A model generated the notes under the pieces. The model was given only the letters and a program-made list of their open reading frames with translations. It was not told the DNA's origin and searched no databases. 64,000 bases of DNA from Ketobacter sp963922875 (lineage in GTDB: Bacteria > Pseudomonadota > Gammaproteobacteria > Pseudomonadales > Ketobacteraceae): the NCBI GenBank assembly GCA_963922875.1, contig CAWUJH010000002.1:372001-436000 (forward strand). The letters are read 5' to 3'. The position numbers and the translations under genes were made by a program. Below, piece by piece: positions 34,476 through 42,704 of the stretch. Each line of letters starts with the position of its first letter. Positions within the stretch are counted from its first letter, which is position 1.

Positions 34476-35772
34476 TTTTAGCTAATTTTCGATACAACGT
34501 TCTTTCACTGATGCCAAGTTTTAGCGCTAGTTCCATAGGACTGCCGCTAAAATTATGGCTCACGTGTTCCATATACTGAGCTTCCATTTCTGCCAGCGGA
34601 TAGATTTCATCGGCAAACTTGGTGGCTAGGTGTCGCGGAGTTTTTTGGGAGATTTCGGCGGGTAAATGTTTGGTTTGAATAACATGATCATCGGCCAACA
34701 ATGAAGCCCGAATTAAAATATTACGCAGCTCTCTAATATTTCCCGGAAATCGGTAGCGGCTGAGCTGGCGCAAAGCGGCATTGCTGACGTACGTGTTTTC
34801 GGGGACTGGAGGGCGGCTAAGCAGGGTTTCGCAGAGCCCCGGCAAATCACTGATTCTGTCTCGCAATGGTGGCAGGGGAATGGGAAAAGTTGCCAGACGA
34901 AAATACAAGTCTTCACGAAAAGAGCCATCAACCACCATTTGCTTTAGGTTTTTATGGCTGGCACAGATCAAACGAAAATCAGTGGTATTCATGTCATTGG
35001 CACCTACGGGTCGAAAGGTCCCGGTCTCTAATAAGCGCAGCAGCTTGACTTGCAGGTTGATTGGAATATCGCCCACTTCATCTAGAAATAGGGTTCCTCC
35101 ACTGGCGGTGGCGGCTAATCCTTCGTGGTCAGATCGGGCGCCGGTAAAGGCACCTTTTCGATAGCCAAATAGCTCGCTTTCAAACAGGTTTTCGTTGATT
35201 CCGCTGCATTCCAGCACCACGAAGCGGGCACTTGCCCGATGACTGGCATCGTGAATGGCTTTGGCAATTAATTCTTTACCGGTTCCTGATTCGCCCTCTA
35301 ACAAAACACTGACATTGGTGGGGGCTACGCGATGCACTGACTCCATCATGGCTTTGAAAGTGGGAGATTCACCGACCAAATGTTTTTCACTGGGGTCTGG
35401 GCTGGCGGCTTGAGACTCTTCTAAAACTTCCAGAAATCCCATGAGTGTTTTGGATTTCGTGAATACAGGCGTCAGTTGAACTCGACAAAAATGACGGGTA
35501 CCTGCTCGGTAGTGAATATGTAGAGCTTTGGCTGATTTCCCCGTTTTCAGTACTTGTTCCAGCGGGCAATCTTCCCCTTTGGTATTGCATGGGGATGAAA
35601 ACTCATGAGATTGTTCGTAGCAGAATCCATGCTTGGTGGGGGGCTGGAAATGATCGCCATAGGCGGTGTTGCTAGCCAGAATTCGGTAATCCGATCCTAT
35701 AAACAGCGTAGGTTTGTCGAAGAGGTCAACGATATTCTGTGGGCTCATGGAAAGCATAAGTTTCGTTGTCAT
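34462..35772 (-). CDS. Sigma-54-dependent activator with Cys-rich PAS domain
   Basis: The 436-residue protein has an N-terminal PAS domain, a central AAA+ domain with Walker A GESGTGKE and the sigma-54-contacting GAFTGA loop, and a C-terminal Fis-type HTH (KLGISERTLYRKLAKIKGR). The PAS contains C51, H56, C62 and C69 (numbered from the ATG at 35772), which could bind a metal or sense redox state. A TTG at 35823 would add 17 residues; I prefer the ATG because it leaves a palindrome at 35782-35796 outside the gene. It is divergent from cydPABX, which has a sigma-54 promoter, so it is the probable activator of that oxidase. Confidence 0.9.
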   Translation of the reverse strand: MTTKLMLSMSPQNIVDLFDKPTLFIGSDYRILASNTAYGDHFQPPTKHGFCYEQSHEFSSPCNTKGEDCPLEQVLKTGKSAKALHIHYRAGTRHFCRVQLTPVFTKSKTLMGFLEVLEESQAASPDPSEKHLVGESPTFKAMMESVHRVAPTNVSVLLEGESGTGKELIAKAIHDASHRASARFVVLECSGINENLFESELFGYRKGAFTGARSDHEGLAATASGGTLFLDEVGDIPINLQVKLLRLLETGTFRPVGANDMNTTDFRLICASHKNLKQMVVDGSFREDLYFRLATFPIPLPPLRDRISDLPGLCETLLSRPPVPENTYVSNAALRQLSRYRFPGNIRELRNILIRASLLADDHVIQTKHLPAEISQKTPRHLATKFADEIYPLAEMEAQYMEHVSHNFSGSPMELALKLGISERTLYRKLAKIKGR

Positions 35773-35781
35773 AAATGGCGG

Positions 35782-35796
35782 TTTGTGACTGACAAA
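35782..35796. promoter_or_regulatory. Inverted repeat, candidate enhancer site for the cyd activator
   Basis: TTTGT-GACTG-ACAAA is a perfect 5-base-arm palindrome 100 bases upstream of the cyd -24 box, a usual enhancer distance. Binding by the adjacent activator is inferred from position. Confidence 0.4.
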
Positions 35797-35895
35797 TATG
35801 ACAGGAAGTGCTTCTAATCTCAATAATGCAGTCGAAGTATTTTATAAATGCCATATAAAACAATGAGATAAGAAGTCTGTTTAAACTAAAAATGA

Positions 35896-35911
35896 TGGCA
35901 TGTTCGATGCT
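35896..35911 (+). promoter_or_regulatory. Sigma-54 promoter of the cydPABX operon
   Basis: TGGCATGTTCGATGCT has GG at 35897-35898, GC at 35909-35910 and ten bases between, with a full TGGCA -24 box. The cydP ATG is 35 bases downstream. Confidence 0.82.
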
Positions 35912-35946
35912 TAAAGGATAGCAGAAGTCCGAACAAAGGAGGCGCC

Positions 35947-36129
35947 ATGGCTCAATCAAAAAGTTCGATATCATTACGTACCCACCTTATCTGGATACTG
36001 ATTATTAAACTATTGGTGATTGTTGGACTGCGTTTTACTTTCTTCCCACCGATGGAAGAAGAGCATCTCCCCGTTGATATTTATTTCGATCAAAAGCCGC
36101 ATATACCTGTTGTTAAGGAGTCACAATGA
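35947..36129 (+). CDS. cydP: Cytochrome bd oxidase small subunit CydP
   Basis: The 60-residue protein has one membrane helix (residues about 12-32; LIWILIIKLLVIVGLRFTF) preceded by a basic stretch, and an acidic/Pro-rich tail. This layout and its place before cydA match the CydP small-subunit family. It begins behind a perfect AAGGAGG. The stop overlaps the cydA start as ATGA, so synthesis is coupled to the oxidase core. Confidence 0.8.
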   Translation: MAQSKSSISLRTHLIWILIIKLLVIVGLRFTFFPPMEEEHLPVDIYFDQKPHIPVVKESQ

Positions 36130-37700
36130 TTGATGCTTCTGCTGTGGAAGTTGCCCGTTTGCAGTTTGCGCTCACGGCATTGTTCCATTTTATTTTTGTG
36201 CCACTCACCTTGGGCTTATCTTTTCTGTTAGCCATTATGGAATCGCTCTACGTACTTACCCAAAAGCAAGTCTATCAAGACATGACTAAATTTTGGGGTA
36301 AGTTATTCGGTATTAATTTCGCGCTTGGGGTGACCACCGGGCTCACCATGGAATTTCAGTTTGGCACTAACTGGGCTTACTACTCTCATTACGTGGGCGA
36401 TATTTTTGGAGTTCCCCTCGCCATTGAGGGTTTAACGGCTTTTTTTCTTGAAAGCACGTTAATAGGCTTGTTCTTTTTTGGCTGGCAGCGCTTAAGCCAG
36501 CGTCAGCATTTGAGCGTTACCTGGCTGGTGGCGCTTGGTTCGAATTTGTCGGCTTTGTGGATTTTGATTGCCAATGCGTGGATGCAAAACCCCGTAGGGG
36601 CTGACTTCAATTACGAAACCATGCGTATGGAAATGACGTCCTTCTCTGAGGTGTTTTTTAATCCCGTCGCTCAGGTGAAATTTGTTCACACAGTGGCGTC
36701 CGGCTATGTGACAGGTGCCATGTTTGTCTTGGGTATTTCCAGTTGGTATTTGTTGAAAAAACGCGACGTGCCCTTTGCGCGCAGATCCTTTGCTATCGCG
36801 GCCAGTTTCGGCACCGCTTCGATATTATCGGTTATTATTCTGGGGGATGAGTCAGGCTACGAATTAGGTGATGTACAGCAGGCTAAATTGGCGGCCATAG
36901 AAGCCGAGTGGGAAACCCATGAACCACCAGCGGCTTTTACCGTAATAGGTTGGCCGGACCAGGATGCAGAGAAAACCCATTTTGCCCTCCGCGTACCCTA
37001 CGTGTTGGGTATCATTGCTACCCGTAGCGTCACTGAACCTGTGCTAGGTATTGCTGATTTAAAGAAACTGCATGAAGCTCGTATTCGCAAAGGCATTGTG
37101 GCTTATGGCCTGCTGCAGAAACTGCGGGAAGAGGGAGTAACAGAAGAGACAACGCAAGCCTTTGAGGCGGTCAAAAAAGATCTAGGTTACGGGTTATTAT
37201 TAAAACAAGACGTGCCCGATGTGGTTAGCGCCACGGAAGCGGATATCGCCGCGGCGGTGGATCGTTCAATCCCTGATGTGCTGCCCTTGTTTCTCGCATT
37301 TCGGCTGATGGTGGGGTGTGGCTTGATTATGCTGTTTGTGTTTCTTGCGGCTTTTTATCAATCCACAAAACACAATATTGGCGCCAGCCGTTGGTTGTTG
37401 AAATTAGCAGTAATATCCATTCCATTACCGTGGATCGCAGCAGAGTCTGGCTGGATTGTGGCGGAAATGGGCCGTCAACCTTGGTCTATTGGAGAAATTC
37501 TGCCCACTCATTTATCCGTTTCCAATTTAGCCGCCGCAGATGTATGGAGTAGTTTGATTGCGATCGTTTTGTTTTATACAGGATTGTTTATCGTGGAAAT
37601 GTATTTGATGGTGCATTTTGTTCGTAAAGGCCCAAGCAGTTTGGGTACGGGTCGTTATCACTTTGAAAACCAGGCAAAAGCTTCGGGAGCAGGTCAATGA
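36126..37700 (+). CDS. cydA: Cytochrome bd ubiquinol oxidase subunit I
   Basis: The 524-residue membrane subunit carries all three hemes. Candidate heme ligands are His21 (TALFHFIFV), the His in VKFVHTVASGY near 188 and the Met in WIVAEMGRQPW. The quinol loop has the long insertion (residues about 250-370, ending near DLGYGLLLKQ), placing it in the E. coli-like long-Q-loop group. The enzyme has high O2 affinity and could provide respiratory protection for nitrogenase (inference). It overlaps cydP and cydB by four bases each. Confidence 0.97.
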   Translation: MIDASAVEVARLQFALTALFHFIFVPLTLGLSFLLAIMESLYVLTQKQVYQDMTKFWGKLFGINFALGVTTGLTMEFQFGTNWAYYSHYVGDIFGVPLAIEGLTAFFLESTLIGLFFFGWQRLSQRQHLSVTWLVALGSNLSALWILIANAWMQNPVGADFNYETMRMEMTSFSEVFFNPVAQVKFVHTVASGYVTGAMFVLGISSWYLLKKRDVPFARRSFAIAASFGTASILSVIILGDESGYELGDVQQAKLAAIEAEWETHEPPAAFTVIGWPDQDAEKTHFALRVPYVLGIIATRSVTEPVLGIADLKKLHEARIRKGIVAYGLLQKLREEGVTEETTQAFEAVKKDLGYGLLLKQDVPDVVSATEADIAAAVDRSIPDVLPLFLAFRLMVGCGLIMLFVFLAAFYQSTKHNIGASRWLLKLAVISIPLPWIAAESGWIVAEMGRQPWSIGEILPTHLSVSNLAAADVWSSLIAIVLFYTGLFIVEMYLMVHFVRKGPSSLGTGRYHFENQAKASGAGQ

Positions 37701-38839
37701 TTACTGATTATGAAACCCTAAAAATGATTTGGTGGGCGTTGGTGGGAGTGCTTCTTATTGGTTTTGCTTTAACCGATGGTTTCGATATGGGGGTGGGCGC
37801 GTTACTACCTGTCATCGGCAAAGAAGATTTGGACCGACGTATTATGATCAATTCCATTGGACCCCACTGGGAGGGTAATCAGGTCTGGTTTGTGACCGCT
37901 GGTGGCGCATTATTTGCGGCTTGGCCGATGGTTTACGCCAGTGCGTTTTCCGGTTTATATACGGCCTTGATCATCACGTTGTTAGCGCTGTTTATGCGCC
38001 CGGTGGGTTTTGATTATCGGTCAAAACAAGATTCTGTTCGTTGGAGAAATAATTGGGATTGGGCGCTATTTGCCGGTTCAGTGGTGCCACCGATTATTTT
38101 TGGGGTTGCCTTTGGCAATCTTTTTCTAGGCCTGCCTTTTCACTTTGACAGTTTTTTGCGGCCTAGCTATGAAGGAGGATTGTTGGGTTTACTGACACCG
38201 TTCCCGTTAGTGGTGGGTGTGCTAAGTCTAGCTATGTTAGTAATGCATGGTGCGGCTTGGTTGTGTCTGAAAACCGCGGCAGATTTGCGGGCTAGATCGG
38301 TCAAGGCTGTGACAGTAGCGGGCTTGGCGACTTCGGCGTTGTATGGGATCTGTGGGCTTTGGTTATTGCTGAGTATCTCTGGTTATCAGATTGTCACAAT
38401 GCCTGATCCAAACCTTTATACTGATCCCCTGGTTAAAACCGTGTTAACAGGAGAGGGGTCTTGGTTCACTAACTATAATACGTGGCCAGTATTGTGGTTT
38501 GTTCCATTGCTAGGCTTATTGATGCCGTTACTGGCTTCTGTTCTAGTGACACGTGGCAAGGATAATTTGGGTTTCTTTGCGAGTTGTATGGGGGTGGCGG
38601 GTATCATTGCAAGCGCAGGAATTGCGCTGTTCCCCTTTGTTATGCCATCTTCTTTCAATCCTAATCAGAGTCTGACTCTTTGGGATGCAACATCCAGTGC
38701 CCTAACGCTCAACATAATGCTAATGGTTGCGATGGTTTTCGTGCCTACCGTATTGGGCTATACGCTGTGGAGTTACTACAAAATGTGGGGGCGTTTGGAT
38801 CAAGCGCATATTGAAAACAACAGCCATTCACTGTATTAA
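37697..38839 (+). CDS. cydB: Cytochrome bd ubiquinol oxidase subunit II
   Basis: The 380-residue subunit has eight or nine hydrophobic segments and the family N-terminus (IWWALVGVLLIGFALTDGFDMGVGALLP). Length equals E. coli CydB. It forms the structural half of the bd oxidase with CydA. The start overlaps the cydA stop as ATGA. Confidence 0.97.
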   Translation: MITDYETLKMIWWALVGVLLIGFALTDGFDMGVGALLPVIGKEDLDRRIMINSIGPHWEGNQVWFVTAGGALFAAWPMVYASAFSGLYTALIITLLALFMRPVGFDYRSKQDSVRWRNNWDWALFAGSVVPPIIFGVAFGNLFLGLPFHFDSFLRPSYEGGLLGLLTPFPLVVGVLSLAMLVMHGAAWLCLKTAADLRARSVKAVTVAGLATSALYGICGLWLLLSISGYQIVTMPDPNLYTDPLVKTVLTGEGSWFTNYNTWPVLWFVPLLGLLMPLLASVLVTRGKDNLGFFASCMGVAGIIASAGIALFPFVMPSSFNPNQSLTLWDATSSALTLNIMLMVAMVFVPTVLGYTLWSYYKMWGRLDQAHIENNSHSLY

Positions 38840-38865
38840 ATTGCCAACGCTAAGGAGTATTTTCT

Positions 38866-38988
38866 ATGTGGTATTTTACTTGGATTTTGGGTGTGCTGTT
38901 AGCCTGTGCTTTCGGCATCATCAATGCCCTGTGGTTAGAGATGACCGAAAATATGGACCGCAACGGAGACAACGAGACAAAAAGCTAG
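38866..38988 (+). CDS. cydX: Cytochrome bd small subunit CydX
   Basis: This 40-residue gene is easily missed because of its size. The start MWYFTWILGVLLACAFGI is almost identical to E. coli CydX (MWYFAWILGTLLACAFGV). CydX is a single-helix subunit needed for oxidase stability and heme placement. An AAGGAG lies 9 bases before the ATG, 26 bases after cydB. It ends two bases before the stop of the convergent flavin reductase gene. Confidence 0.95.
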   Translation: MWYFTWILGVLLACAFGIINALWLEMTENMDRNGDNETKS

Positions 38989-38990
38989 TG

Positions 38991-39560
38991 TCAAACCCCC
39001 TTTAAAATTGAGGTAAGTGCCGATATGGTTTTCTCCAGGCTTTCCTGCACTTTGGCGTCTTTGATTGTACCGGTGTCGTTGAATACCAGGTGGGCACGTG
39101 GAACCGCGAGTTGATTGGGTAAGACAATCACGCCTAAATTATTTAATAATTGGCGCAGGGTGGGCAGAGCTCTTATGCCACCCAGGCCGCCCGGTGATGC
39201 CGCCAGTAAAACGGCAATTTTTCCTCGATAAGCGTCAAGGCCACTTTCATCGCCATCTGGTCGGGAGACCCAATCCAGGCAGTTTTTTATTAAAGGTGGC
39301 ATAAAGCCATTATATTCTGGGGTGGCAATAATTAATCCCTGGTGCTCAGCTATAAGCTGGCGTAGTTTTCGCGCATGCTCTGGTATTCCTTGTTCGGTCT
39401 CCAGATCACCCTCATATAGTGGCATGGGATAGTTCTTTAAATCGATGTAGGTGACGACTGCACCGGCTTGTTCAGCATAGTCAGCGGCTGCCTTTGCGAG
39501 TTTTTTATTAAAAGACCCTTGGCGTGTACTGCCAGAGAAGGCGAGAATTTTAGGTTTCAT
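38991..39560 (-). CDS. NAD(P)H-dependent FMN reductase family protein
   Basis: The 189-residue flavodoxin-fold protein has the FMN phosphate loop GSTRQGSFNKKLA and the second FMN motif PEYNGFMPPLIKNCLDW, as in the NADPH-dependent FMN/quinone/chromate reductases. Likely role: flavin or quinone reduction. The ATG at 39560 has AGGA eight bases upstream; an earlier start at 39593 has no support. It is a single gene between cydX and regB. Confidence 0.9.
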   Translation of the reverse strand: MKPKILAFSGSTRQGSFNKKLAKAAADYAEQAGAVVTYIDLKNYPMPLYEGDLETEQGIPEHARKLRQLIAEHQGLIIATPEYNGFMPPLIKNCLDWVSRPDGDESGLDAYRGKIAVLLAASPGGLGGIRALPTLRQLLNNLGVIVLPNQLAVPRAHLVFNDTGTIKDAKVQESLEKTISALTSILKGV

Positions 39561-39705
39561 GGCACAGATATCCTGGTCAAGAGTTTGCAACATTATTTCA
39601 TGAAAGCATCAGCAAGAAAACCAAGAGTCTTAAACCCGCTTTTATTATGGTGACTTTCTAGTACTATTAGAGAAAATTTAGATTCTATACAGGTGGTCGC
39701 TGCGG

Positions 39706-40962
39706 ATGGCGGATTCATGGCTAAATCTTTCTGTTGCCGCTAGTAGCGTTCGCTACCTGAGCTGGTATCTGCTCATGCTGTTACTGGTGATGTTTTCGTG
39801 TACATTGTTGTTAAATTGGCCCGCAATAGCTGAGACCTCCTGGCCTGTAATGTTGACTCTGGTATTGCAGGTTTCTTTAACCATATTCTCGTTTATGTTA
39901 CTCATTAAAGCTGGGGCTGTTAATAATGCCGCTTATCTGGCCATAATGAGTGTGTCAGTGTTCTTGATTACCGCATTTTTATATCTGACCGGCGGTCACA
40001 CCAATCCACTTATTTCTATATTGCTTATTAGTCTTGCAATTTGTGCTACGGCATTGTCTTGGCAGCCCACAGCCATTGTGGCAGTGCTCGTTTTGGTCTG
40101 CTACAGTTTTTTGACCCAGTTTTATAAGCCCTTAACTCTGGCACCTCATAGCCATCATTTTATGCAGCTCCATCTGTTAGGCATGTGGGGTACGTTCGGT
40201 ATTTCTGTAGCCCTCATTATTGGTCTGGTATTGCCTATGGCGCTGGCGCTCAGAAGTCAGCAGAGATTACTTAGCCAGCAACGAGAAAAAATGTTGCGTG
40301 ATGAGACTCTGGTGAGTATTGCAACCTTTGCCACTGGATCAGCGCATAAGTTAGGTACGCCATTAAGTACTTTATCGGTATTAGTAGAAGATATGTTAGA
40401 GCTGCAACTAAGTTCCGAGAGACGACAGCAAGATCTAAAATTAATGGCTCAACAGATCGATGTCTGTAAGTCTATATTACGAAACATGATGACTAAGGCC
40501 GACGACATTCGTGCGAGTAAGCCGATTAAGGTTAAAGTTGGGGAATTACTCAGAGATTTAAAAGAGCAATTTAACTTGCTGCATCCAGCGCGCTCACTGA
40601 AGTACACTTTAGCTGATCCAGCAGCGGTTATTAATGCTGACGCGACACTCATTCAGGCGTTACTCAATATTATCGATAACGCGGTGAAACACGCGGACTC
40701 TGATCCTGAGATTAACGTGATGAGCGAGGGTGATTTCGTTGTTTTCAGGATCGAAGATACCGGCCCTGGAGTACCCAATGAGTTGCTTGATCAAATGGGA
40801 CAACCATTTGTTGAGTCTACGAAAGAAGGATTTGGTTTAGGGTTGTTTCTTTCTCACTCCACTATAGAACGGCTTAATGGAGTGTTAAAGATTGCGCAGC
40901 ATAAGCATGGAACGGTTATTGAAATCCAATTACCCTTGAGTAGAGATTCCACGAGTGATTGA
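39706..40962 (+). CDS. regB: RegB/PrrB-type redox sensor histidine kinase
   Basis: The 418-residue kinase has six membrane helices (residues about 15-185), an H-box of RegB form (GSAHKLGTPLSTL) and a C-terminal ATPase domain (DNAVKHAD, EDTGPGVP, GFGLGLF). Two RegB redox features are kept: a GGHTNPL segment matching the quinone-site GGxxNPF, and a Cys exactly 40 residues after the phospho-His, the spacing of H225 to C265 in Rhodobacter RegB. It probably senses the ubiquinone pool and controls respiration and possibly nitrogen fixation. It overlaps regA by 8 bases. Confidence 0.92.
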   Translation: MADSWLNLSVAASSVRYLSWYLLMLLLVMFSCTLLLNWPAIAETSWPVMLTLVLQVSLTIFSFMLLIKAGAVNNAAYLAIMSVSVFLITAFLYLTGGHTNPLISILLISLAICATALSWQPTAIVAVLVLVCYSFLTQFYKPLTLAPHSHHFMQLHLLGMWGTFGISVALIIGLVLPMALALRSQQRLLSQQREKMLRDETLVSIATFATGSAHKLGTPLSTLSVLVEDMLELQLSSERRQQDLKLMAQQIDVCKSILRNMMTKADDIRASKPIKVKVGELLRDLKEQFNLLHPARSLKYTLADPAAVINADATLIQALLNIIDNAVKHADSDPEINVMSEGDFVVFRIEDTGPGVPNELLDQMGQPFVESTKEGFGLGLFLSHSTIERLNGVLKIAQHKHGTVIEIQLPLSRDSTSD

Positions 40963-41512
40963 AGTCGAACGCCCCAGGATTTTGTTAGTGGACGATGATC
41001 CTGTCTTTCTCTGCACCCTAGAACGTTCATTGAAGGAACGTGGTATTAAAGTCGATGCAGTGGCAACACCGAAAGAAGCCGAAGTAAAGGTGCAAGAAAA
41101 GCACTTTAACGTGGTATTGCTGGATTTGAATCTGGCCGGAGAAAGTGGCTTACATTGTTTGGATCGGCTATTGGTGCTCAAACCTGCTCTTAGAATCGTC
41201 ATGCTAACAGGTTACGCTAGTATTGCCACTGCAGTAGAGGCGATTAAGTTGGGGGCCGACAATTATCTTTGCAAGCCCATACGCCCAAGCGAAGTTATCT
41301 CTTTACTCGACAATGAGGAATTGCAGGATCAAGAACAGAATCTTGACGAACTAAATTCTCCGGCACCGATGTCGGTCAGTCGTCTAGAGTGGGAGCATCT
41401 ACAGCGGGTTCTGATGGATAACAATGGCAATATTTCCGCAACGGCTCGAGCCTTAGGTATGCACCGCCGAACATTGCAGCGTAAACTGCAGAAGAGACCT
41501 GTAAAAAAATAA
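40955..41512 (+). CDS. regA: RegA/PrrA-type response regulator
   Basis: The 185-residue regulator has a receiver domain (VDDDP acidic pocket, phospho-Asp in VVLLDLNLAG, Lys in LCKPIRP) and a C-terminal Fis-type HTH (ISATARALGMHRRTLQRKL) highly similar to RegA/PrrA/ActR. It starts at a GTG inside the 3' end of regB. In other bacteria RegA directly controls oxidases, nif and carbon-fixation genes; here cydPABX and the nif genes are natural targets (inference). Confidence 0.94.
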   Translation: MIEVERPRILLVDDDPVFLCTLERSLKERGIKVDAVATPKEAEVKVQEKHFNVVLLDLNLAGESGLHCLDRLLVLKPALRIVMLTGYASIATAVEAIKLGADNYLCKPIRPSEVISLLDNEELQDQEQNLDELNSPAPMSVSRLEWEHLQRVLMDNNGNISATARALGMHRRTLQRKLQKRPVKK

Positions 41513-41552
41513 ACACTCTTGTACTTTATAATAGCTGGCTCAAGGAGCACTC

Positions 41553-42704
41553 ATGGAAAAGTCGAAACGTCAGGGTTTACTGGTAATAGGAATTCTATTG
41601 ATCCAGTTGATGCTGCCAGGATGTGAACAGAAAGCGGAACAGAGCGTACCGGCACCGGAAGTTTTTTATGTTGTCGCCGCCAATCAACCCTATCAGCCGC
41701 AACGAATTTTCAATGCCCGTATTGATTCCAAAAGTGATGTTGCCATTACCGCTGAGGTCACCGGAAAATTGATCGCTATTCATTTCAAAGAAGGCGATCA
41801 AGTGGTAGCTGGCGCACCCTTGTTTGATATTGATCCAGCGCCTTTTGAGGCCGAACTGGCCAAGGCGAAAGCCGAGCAAAGCAAGGCTCAAGCCGCAGCC
41901 GCTAGTGCCGATAAGAATTTTGCGCGGGCCAAAACCCTGGTAAAGGATGGCTATATTTCCGGATCTGAATACGACACCCTTGAAGCTAAAAAGCTGGAAG
42001 CTGATGCGGCAGTAGAAGCCACTAAAGCGGCCTTAGGCAGTGCCAATGTGAATCTTAAGTACACGAAGATTACGGCCCCCCAGGCAGGTAAAGTTGGCAG
42101 AGCGGTTCCGGCATTGGGGGATGTAGTAAGTCCTGGTTATGGCCCCCTCACGACTCTGGTAGGCCAAGAGGGTATGGAAGTGGTGTTTCAGGTTCCTGAA
42201 AAAGTGGTATTGGCGGCGGAGAGCGGGGCAAGTGAGGTAAGCCAAACCGATATTGATGTCAATTTATTAATGCCGGACGGCAGCGAGTATCCTTATAAGG
42301 GAACTATTGATTATATTTCCAACCGGGTAGACCCAGCCACTGGCACAGTAGAAGTGCGCGCTAGAATTCCCAATCCTGATGGGCTGTTGCGTCCCGGATT
42401 GTATGTACAAGCGATGGTTCGATTGATTCAGCCGTTACAGGGCCTTATGATCCCGCAGGCTGCGGTGCAAGTAGATCAATTGGGCTCCTATGTGTTGTCC
42501 ATTGATTCCTCTGACCAGGTCGTGCGTAATAACATTCAAACCGGACCACGCTATAGCGAAAACGTCCTGGTTGAATCCGGCTTGGAAGCAGGCGCTCGCG
42601 TCATTATACGTGGTATTCAAAAAGCGCGTCCCGGTAGTGCCGTCATTGCCACGGCAATGGAATCAACGACACAAAACGAAAACGCCGGGAGTGTTAGCCA
42701 GTGA
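41553..42704 (+). CDS. RND efflux periplasmic adaptor, lipoprotein (AcrA/MexA type)
   Basis: The 383-residue adaptor has a lipoprotein signal with lipobox LPGC (Cys24), a lipoyl domain (KEGDQVVAGAPLFDID and YTKITAPQAGKVGRA), a long coiled-coil (about 95-165) and beta-barrel region. AAGGAGC lies before the ATG. It shares four bases with the start of the permease gene, so the two are coupled. It follows RegA by 40 bases and could be read through from it. Confidence 0.93.
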   Translation: MEKSKRQGLLVIGILLIQLMLPGCEQKAEQSVPAPEVFYVVAANQPYQPQRIFNARIDSKSDVAITAEVTGKLIAIHFKEGDQVVAGAPLFDIDPAPFEAELAKAKAEQSKAQAAAASADKNFARAKTLVKDGYISGSEYDTLEAKKLEADAAVEATKAALGSANVNLKYTKITAPQAGKVGRAVPALGDVVSPGYGPLTTLVGQEGMEVVFQVPEKVVLAAESGASEVSQTDIDVNLLMPDGSEYPYKGTIDYISNRVDPATGTVEVRARIPNPDGLLRPGLYVQAMVRLIQPLQGLMIPQAAVQVDQLGSYVLSIDSSDQVVRNNIQTGPRYSENVLVESGLEAGARVIIRGIQKARPGSAVIATAMESTTQNENAGSVSQ

